In this document: piece by piece, positions 53,274-62,800 of the stretch
Position numbering within the stretch: position 1 is the stretch's first letter
Layout: the number at the start of each line of letters is the position of its first letter
DNA from: Aquimarina megaterium XH134
Lineage (GTDB): Bacteria > Bacteroidota > Bacteroidia > Flavobacteriales > Flavobacteriaceae
DNA length: 64,000 nucleotides
Reading direction: 5' to 3'
Assembly (NCBI RefSeq): GCF_000520975.1
Contig: NZ_JACB01000043.1
Span: 1-64,000 of the forward strand
Notes under the pieces: generated by a model
The model's input: the letters and a program-made list of their open reading frames with translations, nothing else
Database searches by the model: none
Told to the model about the DNA's origin: nothing
Made by a program: the position numbers and the translations under genes

Positions 53274-54074
53274 TTAATGTGTGGCGAATAATTTGGGAAA
53301 CTTCTCAACAAGTGATCTGGCATATTTTTTAGATACCGGAATAACCTCACCCGTAATACATACTTCTACCTTGTTGTTTAGTCGATTTACATGATCAATG
53401 TTATTAGAATTGATGATATAACTTCGATGGCATCTTATTAAAGATTGATTTGAACCAAACTCGTCTTCAATATCTTTTAAATTTTTACGCATTAGATGCA
53501 TATTAACCTGTTGGTTCGACAAGTAGAATATTTCGATGTAATTGTCTGCTGATTTGATATAAAGTAAATCTTCTATACTGATTTGAAACCGTTGTTTTTG
53601 ATTATTGGATACAATCACGATTGGCGAATTAGGAGAGTTGTGCAAATGACTTAAAAAGTGATCAATTAAAATACTTAAAGTAACCGGAAATGCAATAATA
53701 AGAGGATATTCATAGAGAAAAGGCCAATAGCTTGTCCAGTATAATTCTGTCCACTGATAAAAATAATTAAATACAAGAAATGAAAGGTTAAGCCCAATAA
53801 AAGTAGCCATTAGTGCAGTTACAAAAGGTTTAATTTTTTTATCAATAATAAACCATGGACTTAAGTGAAATTCAATCAAATAAAATGAAAGAGAGGTTAT
53901 CATTGCGTGCGATAGCGATCTAACAAACATGCTGTGTCCGGTTATGGCCGGTATTTCATCAATATGGTAAGCTCGATAAACAAACAATACCAGAAAAATA
54001 AAAAAACCCGACAAAATTGTAACGATCCATTTGTAGTTGTTATTTCTAATATTTGATAATAATCTAATTTGCAT
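53274..54074 (-). CDS. Membrane-bound LytTR-family regulator
   Basis: The 266-residue protein has four membrane helices (about 12-150) and a C-terminal LytTR domain (about 165-262: LLYIKSADNYIEIFYLSNQ, SLIRCHRSYIINSNNI, PVSKKYARSLVEKF). It resembles the one at 48785-49684 in layout, but the sequences differ. It precedes the serine hydrolase and lipocalin-like genes by 82 bp on the same strand and may control them. Confidence 0.88.
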   Translation of the reverse strand: MQIRLLSNIRNNNYKWIVTILSGFFIFLVLFVYRAYHIDEIPAITGHSMFVRSLSHAMITSLSFYLIEFHLSPWFIIDKKIKPFVTALMATFIGLNLSFLVFNYFYQWTELYWTSYWPFLYEYPLIIAFPVTLSILIDHFLSHLHNSPNSPIVIVSNNQKQRFQISIEDLLYIKSADNYIEIFYLSNQQVNMHLMRKNLKDIEDEFGSNQSLIRCHRSYIINSNNIDHVNRLNNKVEVCITGEVIPVSKKYARSLVEKFPKLFATH

Positions 54075-54298
54075 GAGTTGCTAGAGTAATGGCTTGCTAA
54101 ATACAATTCTGTATTTTTTAAGTAAATATAAAAAAACTGCTAACCATTATTTGATTCCATCCGATGTGCTTCAGCTTTTGTTTTATTGCTTTCTAAATAT
54201 ATTAATATCCTGGGTGCCCCTCTTTTAGTAGATTTATTTCTTTCCTTATTATTTTTTATTGGATATCTTGAGAATTCTACCTCGGTTTTTATTTATTA

Positions 54299-54754
54299 TT
54301 AAAGTTGAACACATTTATTATTTGTAACTTTTCCTCCGGTCACAATATCAGATAGGATTACAGAAGTTGAAGGAGTTCCATATTGAGATAAAATATCGAT
54401 AAACTGTTCTAAATGGTAATTATCCCGTACTACGACTTTCATAATAAGACAATGAACTCCTGTTATTCTACTACACTCCAGGATTTCAGAAAAATTACCA
54501 ACTAATTCTAAAAAGGGATAAAACTGATTGTCTTTAAAACTCATAGAAATATAGGAAGATAAAGAGTATCCTAGTTTTTCATAATTTAATTCACTGGTAT
54601 ATGATAATATTACACCTGTATCTTCTAACCTTATGATTCGTTCACCTACTGCAGATGAAGAAAGTCCAATTTCTCGCCCTATTTGAGCATATGAAAATCT
54701 TGAATTTTTTTTTAGTAATTGAATGATTTTTAAATCTAGATTGTCTTTTATCAT
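54299..54754 (-). CDS. Lrp/AsnC-family transcription regulator
   Basis: The 151-residue protein has an N-terminal HTH (LDLKIIQLLKKNSRFSYAQI, GLSSSAVGERIIRLEDTGVI) and a C-terminal RAM/ligand-binding domain (LECSRITGVHCLIMKVVVRD). These proteins respond to amino acids and often act on a nearby transporter or enzyme gene. Here no obvious target is next to it, except the 1-kb non-coding region upstream on the same strand. Confidence 0.92.
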   Translation of the reverse strand: MIKDNLDLKIIQLLKKNSRFSYAQIGREIGLSSSAVGERIIRLEDTGVILSYTSELNYEKLGYSLSSYISMSFKDNQFYPFLELVGNFSEILECSRITGVHCLIMKVVVRDNYHLEQFIDILSQYGTPSTSVILSDIVTGGKVTNNKCVQL

Positions 54755-55808
54755 TATTGGTGGGGGTTTTTAAAATTTAGTGTATAATTAATAAAGAATT
54801 AGGTTAAATTTTATTAAAAATGAATTGTAGTTGTTTGTTTATTGCATAAACTTAATCATGAATTTGTAATATTCTTAGTTATAATTATCATAAAAATTCT
54901 AAATGTTTTCTTAAATAAAAAATAAGGTAATGTACTGTTATTAAACGATTTCCTTCTATTTGTATAACATATTTCCTGAGCTTTTTAGTGTACGTTTTAA
55001 ATTCTTGGTTTGTTGGCTAAAAAAAACTTAATTCATCGGATAATGATTGTTTTTTCAGGTCAGTTCATTTAGATAGAAACGTGATGTTTAGGTAATTTTG
55101 AAAAAGAGAGTAAACCAATTTTAGTTTTTAAGAATTGACACTTGTATTTATGATATTGTATGTCCGTTTTGATACTTAATATATTTTTTATAAAAGGTTG
55201 AAAAAGTTTTTTTTGGCGAGTTTATAAGCAGATTTGCGATTTCAAAATGTAAAAAGTGCTGAATGAAGCTAAAACGGATATACAATTATAAAATCAAGTT
55301 ATTTTTTAAGAAGAACAAATTGATTTTTTTCTCACTCTTTTTATAACTAATGTAATACTAGTTACATGTTAGTCAAGCATACAAAGAGTACTATGAATTT
55401 TAGAAGTTCTGTTTTCTTACTGAAGTGATCAAAATTTATACAAAAAACTTACTTAGTTTTCTCTCAAAATTAGGCTATAGTTATTAAATGACCCTAAGTT
55501 AATGGATATAGTTGAGTTTTAGTCTGGTTTTGAGTTTTCTCCAATACATTGTTGTGTAATGAATAATAAGGAGAAAAGGGTTTAGGATGAAGAGGTATGA
55601 GTAAACCCTCTTCACCTTGATCCTTTATATAGGATGGTTAAATAAATATCTGAGCCAAATATGGTACTTAAACACTAGTAAAAAGATAATTGTTTTGCTG
55701 CGTTGTAATACTTAAAAGTTTAGGGACAGGATTTTTTTCTGCTCATTTATGTCTTCAGAATACTTCTAAAAAACAAAATTTAACGCCTTAACACAAATCG
55801 AATCTAAA
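54755..55808. other. 1-kb non-coding region
   Basis: It holds no convincing gene. It is AT-rich, with long A and T runs. It contains a 16-bp imperfect inverted repeat, ATTGTATGTCCGTTTT (55155-55170) and AAAACGGATATACAAT (55271-55286), about 100 bp apart with one mismatch. It may also contain promoters for the Lrp gene (minus) and for the beta-helix gene (plus). No perfect TANNTTTG with TTG was found just before 55809. Confidence 0.6.
55155..55286. repeat. Long-spaced inverted repeat (possible small mobile-element remnant or regulator site)
   Basis: The arms ATTGTATGTCCGTTTT and AAAACGGATATACAAT match at 15 of 16 bases and are separated by about 100 bp of AT-rich sequence with no gene. This is the size and layout of a short MITE-like or terminal-inverted-repeat element, but no target-site duplication is evident. 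It could also be a paired binding site. Confidence 0.45.
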
Positions 55809-58800
55809 ATGGAAAAAAATGTATTTAAATGTATCATGATGATGATCATGATATTGCCCCTCAATGTTATAATGCCCCAAGATGCCCCAAGGCCAAACTC
55901 TATTGTAATGCCTCTTAAAGCCCGTGACTTTACGTATCATGTACAGCAAAATAAAATGCAGTATTTAGATTTTTCAGCATCTAGCCCACAGTTTAGCTAT
56001 GGTCCTTTAACCAAAGAAACTGCAGCAACCTATGTAAGAGAAATTCCTTTGCGTATTGGTACAGGAAAAGATGCCGAAACTATTGGACTATCTGCGTTTA
56101 GCGATTGGGTTGTAAGTAAACTTCCAAACAACGGAAAACTGTATTATGAAGAAACCTTAATTACATCCCCAGGCAGTATCCCTAGTTCTAGAGGATTGAT
56201 CTATATACCAAACCTTGGATTTACGGGAGAAGATACGGTGATGTATCACGCAGTAGAAACTACAGGAAACCCTACATCTACAGGAACAATTACATTTAAA
56301 GTAAACAGTCCGGAGAACTATGTGATGCCACCAGGTTTTCCAGAGACTCCTCAGTGGGGACTATTTTTACCTACTCCCGAGGAGCCAACAGAATGGCCAG
56401 ATAGAGAAGCTCCTAATGCATGGTATATTGATAATAATTGCAACCCATGTGCTACTTCTGGTAAAGGAACTCCTAATTTACCTCGTGCTACCTTACCTCC
56501 TCATAGAACAGTTTTTCCTGCAGGAACTTATATTAAGATTATCCCTTCAGAAACACCTTATTATTTAACAAATGCAGGGCAACATATCTATACGTTTAAC
56601 GGTACTGCAGCTAATCCTATTTTTATGGTAGGAGTTGACAATGACCCTAAGCAACCTACTATAAGTACATTAGAGAGCCGTATTTCTACTACACTATTGG
56701 CTATGGATGCTAATAATTTGGTGATTAGTGGACTTAGGTTCTGGAATGTTAAAGTAGGAGGGGCAAGGGATGCATCTAACAATAATGTTGTTGTACGTCA
56801 CTGTCAGGTAGCATATTCAGCACAATCTAATGGTTCCGCTCTTAGTCCTCAAGGTCGTAGGATATCTACAAATATTAGTATATTTTCTTGTTCGGTAAGA
56901 GATAATGGATTTAGAAGTCCTGATTTTTCAGAAATAGATGTACATGGTATGGGATTCTCTAGCTGTACTGATTGTATGCTTTTGGATATAATATCGAGTG
57001 GTAACGGAGGAGATTCTTACCAACATCTTCAAAATAATATAAATGGTATGGTGCGTATAGGTAGACTTAAAGCTCATGGAGATGGAGAAAACAGCGTAGA
57101 TATCAAAGCGCAAAATGGTATTGTAGTGTCAGAATGTGTTGGCTGGGATTATCGAGCAATACGATGGAGTGGTGGTTCTGGTGGTAATGGACAACTTTTC
57201 TTTACCAACGATGATGATATAGACCAGCAGAAAGGTGATGTGCTTTTTTATAATAATAGAGGATGGGATACCAACGGTTCTGCTATAGAATGTTCTGCGG
57301 GTAATGGAAAACATTACCTAATAGGAAATCGTATAGAAGATGTAGCAGGAACAGCGTTTAATCTAGAAAATTCATCAAGCTCTCAGGTATATGTAGCATT
57401 TAATACCACGAGCAATGTATTTGATGCTATACATACCAGGCCTCATGGTGGAGGTACAAAAACCTATATATTTGCTAATGCTCATAATGAAGCTAAGGTT
57501 AATGGTTGGTTGTTAAATAGGAGAGATTATACTACTTATGATTACAATTTTTATAGCGAAGACCAGGATGATATCATATTTTCTTGTTGTAGTAATAGCA
57601 ATCGTCGTTTTTATGAAGGATTAGCAACCTGGCAGGAAGTTTCTGGTAAAGACGCTAATGCTGTTGCAGGAGTAAAAATGGATTTAAACGATGACTTATC
57701 TTTGGGGTCAGAATCAGAATTAATAGATACTGTTGATGAAGCTCTTATTAACCAAATAGCACCTGGATTTTTTGATTTTATAAACCTTTTTGATTTGGGA
57801 GAATGGAGAGATGCTAACAGAGTAAATAGAATAAGTCCTTTTGATGCAGGAGCAACAGAGTTTGGTTCGGTAGGTCCTGTTAACTCTCGACCAATCGCAA
57901 GAGATGATACAGCCCCTGTAGATGAAAATAGCACTAGTAATAGTATTGATGTATTAATAAACGATACGTATAGAAGAGACGGTGCTAGTACAGATAATCC
58001 TATCGTAATTGTAACTGCACCAGATAACGGTACAGCTACAGTTGATAATAGAGGAACTAACACACAAGGCGATGATCGTGTTATGTATACCCCAAATGCA
58101 GGATATACTGGGGTAGATTCTTTGGTATATCGGATAGAAGATGGGAATGGAGATACTAGTACAGCAACAGTGAATATAACTGTTGGGATTATAGTAGCAA
58201 CACCTGTAGCGAATGATGATAATGTAACTGTAGATCAGGATAGCAACAATAATGTTATCAATGTATTGGCAAATGATGAGAATTTTGATCCAGCAATTGG
58301 TACTATTACAATTGCGACATCACCAACAAACGGTACAGCAACAGTTAATACTACAGATGATACTATTGCATATACTCCTAATGCAGGGGTTAATGGTACC
58401 GATTCATTTACCTATACGCTTACCGATGCAAATAATGCTACAAGCTCTGCAACGGTAACAGTAACGATTACTTCAACAGATACTACGCCTCCGACTGTAT
58501 TAGAGAATGGAGTGCCAATAACTGGTATCAGCGGTCCTGATGAAGCAAAATTTTATTATACATTAGAAGTACCTGCAGGAGCAACAGATTTAGTATTTAA
58601 TTTAACGACTCCTGTTGGAGGCTCTGGAAATGCAGATTTATATATAGGTTTTGAAAAAGCACCAACATTTACAGATAATATTTGTAAATCAGAGAGTAAT
58701 TCTAGGCCTACTAATGAGCGATGTGAAATTGTAGATCCGGTACAACCAGGAACATATTTCGTGTTCGTAAACCCGTTTAAAGAAGCGATTAACAATTTAA

Positions 58801-59420
58801 CGCTAACAGCTAGCTATACAGTACTGAATCCATCAGTACCAGTATTACAAAACGGTGTACCGGTTACCGATATTACAGCAAAAAAGGGAGAAGAACGTCG
58901 TTATACATTAGAAGTACCTGCTGGAGCAACAGATTTGTCGTTTAAATTAATAAAAGGTAATGGTACAGGAGATAGTGATCTATATGTAAACCTTGGTGCG
59001 CCAGCAACATTTACAGATAGAATTTGTGTATCTATAGGAAATACAAGTAATGAAGAGTGTTTAATCCCAGATCCAGTTCAACCAGGAGTGTATCATGTAT
59101 TGGTAAATGCATCTAATGATATTGCAGGAATAACATTGGTAGGAAGTTATACCGAGCCATCGAGCACCGCAGGAGCTAGTGTTGCAAATATTATGATTTC
59201 TCCAATTCCAGCAAATAACCATATTAATGTGAAGTTATCTAACGCAAAATCTGGTACGCTAAATGTATATGATCTTTTTGGAAATATTTTATCCAAAAAA
59301 ACTTTTACAAAAACATCAAATGTTAGAGTTAATGTTAGTGATCTTCCTCAAGGGAATCTATATATGTTGACAATACAAACCGAAGATGGCTATTTATCTA
59401 CGACAAAATTTGTTAAGTAG
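55809..59420 (+). CDS. T9SS-exported beta-helix protein with Big_9 and PPC domains (1203 aa)
   Basis: A signal peptide (about 1-24) leads to an unassigned N-terminal region and a right-handed parallel beta-helix-like region (about 280-600), with repeats such as DANNLVISGLRFWNVKVGGA and NNVVVRHCQVAYSAQ and a string of short Asn/Gly-rich turns, as in polysaccharide lyases. Two Big_9/cadherin-like domains (about 695-795, 795-895) and two PPC domains (about 895-1010, 1010-1118) follow. The last 80 residues are a T9SS type A sorting domain (NIMISPIPANNHINVKLS, LPQGNLYMLTIQTEDGY). It is probably a surface or released enzyme or adhesin for a polysaccharide. Catalytic residues cannot be assigned. Confidence 0.9.
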   Translation: MEKNVFKCIMMMIMILPLNVIMPQDAPRPNSIVMPLKARDFTYHVQQNKMQYLDFSASSPQFSYGPLTKETAATYVREIPLRIGTGKDAETIGLSAFSDWVVSKLPNNGKLYYEETLITSPGSIPSSRGLIYIPNLGFTGEDTVMYHAVETTGNPTSTGTITFKVNSPENYVMPPGFPETPQWGLFLPTPEEPTEWPDREAPNAWYIDNNCNPCATSGKGTPNLPRATLPPHRTVFPAGTYIKIIPSETPYYLTNAGQHIYTFNGTAANPIFMVGVDNDPKQPTISTLESRISTTLLAMDANNLVISGLRFWNVKVGGARDASNNNVVVRHCQVAYSAQSNGSALSPQGRRISTNISIFSCSVRDNGFRSPDFSEIDVHGMGFSSCTDCMLLDIISSGNGGDSYQHLQNNINGMVRIGRLKAHGDGENSVDIKAQNGIVVSECVGWDYRAIRWSGGSGGNGQLFFTNDDDIDQQKGDVLFYNNRGWDTNGSAIECSAGNGKHYLIGNRIEDVAGTAFNLENSSSSQVYVAFNTTSNVFDAIHTRPHGGGTKTYIFANAHNEAKVNGWLLNRRDYTTYDYNFYSEDQDDIIFSCCSNSNRRFYEGLATWQEVSGKDANAVAGVKMDLNDDLSLGSESELIDTVDEALINQIAPGFFDFINLFDLGEWRDANRVNRISPFDAGATEFGSVGPVNSRPIARDDTAPVDENSTSNSIDVLINDTYRRDGASTDNPIVIVTAPDNGTATVDNRGTNTQGDDRVMYTPNAGYTGVDSLVYRIEDGNGDTSTATVNITVGIIVATPVANDDNVTVDQDSNNNVINVLANDENFDPAIGTITIATSPTNGTATVNTTDDTIAYTPNAGVNGTDSFTYTLTDANNATSSATVTVTITSTDTTPPTVLENGVPITGISGPDEAKFYYTLEVPAGATDLVFNLTTPVGGSGNADLYIGFEKAPTFTDNICKSESNSRPTNERCEIVDPVQPGTYFVFVNPFKEAINNLTLTASYTVLNPSVPVLQNGVPVTDITAKKGEERRYTLEVPAGATDLSFKLIKGNGTGDSDLYVNLGAPATFTDRICVSIGNTSNEECLIPDPVQPGVYHVLVNASNDIAGITLVGSYTEPSSTAGASVANIMISPIPANNHINVKLSNAKSGTLNVYDLFGNILSKKTFTKTSNVRVNVSDLPQGNLYMLTIQTEDGYLSTTKFVK

Positions 59421-59456
59421 AGAATGTAAATGCTATTGAAACAACAAAAATAAAAG

Positions 59457-59483
59457 AGGCTGTCATAAAAGACAGCCTTTTTT
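59457..59483 (+). terminator. Terminator of the beta-helix gene
   Basis: The 8-bp arms AGGCTGTC (59457-59464) and GACAGCCT (59471-59478) flank the 6-nt loop ATAAAA, with a run of T to 59483. This is a standard rho-independent terminator, 37 bp after the stop. Confidence 0.88.
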
Positions 59484-59893
59484 ATGAACCGACCTTAATC
59501 TGAATTCTAAAAACAACCTATCCAAAAAAATAAAGTCTACTCTACTTATAATTATCATGAAAATACAGATCAAAGGTATTATTGTTAATAAACACTTCAT
59601 TTGGTGGGTGTAAGTCTGTTTTTTCAAGAAAATGAGCTTTTTACACTTATGTAAGTTGTATAATTTTACTATCCCTTTGTTATTTTTTTAACCTAGAAGT
59701 CTCTTCTGGTAATACTAGAATTAAGAAGTTTTTATTATGATAAAACCTTTTCTTATGAATTTACGTAGATACTATTGTTTCTGATATATGTGAGTAAAAA
59801 ACGTTGTAGTATTTATTGAAAAATTATAAAAATTAAATCTTAGTATATCGATTAAAGAGGTTGCTATTTTTTGTCCAAATCTTAAATATTTCT
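59484..59893. other. Non-coding gap before the last gene
   Basis: About 410 bp of AT-rich DNA with no convincing gene, repeat or RNA structure. It should hold the promoter of the gene at 59894. I found no clear TANNTTTG with a TTG at the right distance. Confidence 0.55.
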
Positions 59894-62800
59894 ATGAAAA
59901 TAAAATTATGCTTAGTGCTGTTTTGTGTTATACTTAACTCATTTTTTGTTATAGCAAGTGAAAAAGATTCTTTATCAATAATTGAAAAGGATAGAATTGA
60001 AAAAGAAAAGATTAAGGATGAATTTGATTATTTACAAGAATTAGATAAAAAATTCCCAATCCAGGATCTAATAAAGAAAACATCTCCAGAATTTAATTTT
60101 ACGGCTATAGAGAAAGAATTTTCTCCAACTCCAATAGATATTAGTAAAACAAAAGAAGCTGCAAAGGCTTGGTTTGAAAAGATAAAAAAATTAAAGAAAT
60201 GGGTGCCTTCACTTAAAATAGACCAAGTTGAAGAATTCCCCGTGGGGATTCGAAAAGAATTAAATGGAGTTGAATATCAATTAGGTTTTGTAAAAGCAAA
60301 GTTTACAAAAGACTATACAGAGCTTACAATTTTTGCACGACTTATTTTGCCTCAAACAGATAAAGAAGGAAGACCTATAGAACTTTACTTTGGCGCTGAT
60401 AATGTTAGACTCTCTCATGATGGCGGTATTGTAGGACAACCTAAACTTGTTTTGTTGGGAGATGTCTTTATGCCATTCAATGCAGGAAATTGGTTGTTTG
60501 CTATAAAAGGAGGGTTGGATTATAAGACAGGGAACGTTAACAATAAAACATATGTTACCATTGATTGTGATGGTATAAATGAGATAGGGATAGCAGGAGA
60601 AGTACAATTTTCTAGAAATATCATACTACCTGTTGATGAAAAAGGAAATGTTTTACCAGATACACGCCCATATACAGGGGCAGATAATAAAACAATTCAG
60701 GTTCCCAATCGAGTAAGAGGTAATATTCAAACTATTGTTACTGATTGGAGTGATCTTCTTGTAGAAATTGATATTTCCCCTTTTGTATTAGCTAGTCAAC
60801 CTGATAAGTTTGTGTTTTCTATAAGTAAAGCGGTTTTTGATTTCAGTGACCTAAGAACAGAAGGGATACAATTTCCAAAATTTTATGAAGAAGAAGGATT
60901 GTTAGTCCCTGATAAGGAATCTTGGAGAGGAGTATACGTAAAATCCTTAAGAGTAGGATTACCAGAAGTATTTAAAACTAAGCAAAGTATAGCAGCCAAT
61001 GATCGTGTTAAGTTTGAAGCATCAAATCTGATCATCGATAGTTATGGTGTTTCGGGAAATTTTGAAGTAGAAAACCTTTTTACTATTGATTCTGGTCGTA
61101 CTTCAAAATCAAAATCCTGGGCGTACTCTGTAGATAAAATGAATATCGATATTGGAGCAAACCAATTGATTGGTGCTAATTTTGAAGGAAAAATAATACT
61201 TCCAATTTCATCTCTGAATAAGAAAAAAGATGAAAATGATAATAAAATATCAAGCTTAGCATATGTGGGATTAATTTCTGAAGATGAATATTCATTATCG
61301 GTATCGCCTGTAGAGACTTTAGATTTCGATATTTTTAGTGCCAAAGCAGAATTACTACCAAATTCTTCAGTAGAGCTAAAAGTGGTGGATGGCAATTTTA
61401 GACCAAAGGCAATTCTTAATGGTAATATGTCAATATCTGCAAGTAAAAAAACAATATTAGCTAAAGAAGGTAAAAAAGAAGGAGGAGAAACAGTAGAATT
61501 TGAAGGAATCAAATTTGAAAACCTGGTACTTCAGACAGAATCTCCCATTATTCAAGCTGATTATTTTGGATACGATGGTTCTGTAACATTAGCAAACTTT
61601 CCTGTCACTATTAATGATATTGCTTTTAGGTCTACAGATACAGAAGCAGGTATTGAATTTGATCTATTAGTTAATTTAATGGATAAAGCAAATAAAGGGT
61701 TTTCTGCAGACACACACCTTGGGATTTATGGTAAATATAAAGAAGAGGGATATAGACAAAAATGGGATTATGATCGTATAGAATTTTCTAAAATTAATTT
61801 GGAAGCAAATCTGGGTGCAATTCAAGTTAAGGGAGCATTAGAACTTATGGAGGATGATGAGGTATATGGAGATGGATTCTTAGCAGAGGTGCAAACCACT
61901 TTTGGCAGTTTTGGCCCGATAAAAAGTAAAGCAATTTTTGGAAAAAAAGACTTTAGGTATTGGTATATAGATGCTGCAGTACATGGATTAAAAATACAAA
62001 CAGGCCCATTTCAGATAAATGGTTTTGCGGGAGGAGCAACGTATAAGATGAGTAGAAAACCTAATGCAGGATCGTTTTTTAATGATTCAGGACTTTCATA
62101 TGTCCCAAATGAAGATTATAGACTAGGCGTCAAAGCGATGGTGTTTGGTGCTATAGGAGACGAAAGTGCAATGGCTATTTCGGCAGGATTTGACATAGAA
62201 TTTAATGGTAATGCGGGTGTAAACAGAATGGGGTTTTATGGAGAAGCCCAAATAATGAAATCATTTAACTTTTCTAACCCAACAAACGTACTTAAAGAAA
62301 AGCTTTCTAAGTTGGTCGAAAATGAAAAAATAAAGAAGGCATTAGATAATAAGATAGGTAGGTCTCTACTAAAAAAGGCATCAGAAGAGTATGAGCCAGA
62401 TATTGTTGGCAAAGCAGAAATTAGTGCAAAAATAGGAATGGATTTCGACTTTGTTAATGATACTTTTCATGCAGCACTAGAGATTTATGTAGATACTGCC
62501 GGAGGCGTTATAAAAGGAAGAGCATCAAACGGAAGAGCAGGATATGGAGTTGTGCATGTCTCTCCAGATGAGTGGTATGTACACATGGGAACACCAACAG
62601 ATCGATTGGGTTTAAAAATGGATGTAGGCCCCATATCAATAGAATCAGGAGGGTATTTTATGATGGGTGATAATATCCCGGGAAGCCCGCCTCCACCTCC
62701 AATAGTAGCCAGTATACTTGGCATAGATACAAATAGTCTGGATTATAACAGAGATGAGAATGCTTTAGGAGAAGGAAGAGGATTCGCATTTGGAACAGAT

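Noticed and set aside
53192-53350. N-terminal extension of the serine hydrolase gene
   Set aside because: Starting at 53191 gives a lipoprotein signal. The extension overlaps the LytTR gene and is not signal-like.
57611-58063. A 150-codon minus-strand frame in the beta-helix gene
   Set aside because: It is antisense to the Big_9 region. Its Ser/Leu-rich translation is the typical mirror of Thr/Asn-rich repeats.
61042-61512. A 156-codon minus-strand frame inside the last gene
   Set aside because: It lies fully antisense to a long continuous frame with a signal peptide and a consistent protein pattern, and its own translation has no domain or signal.
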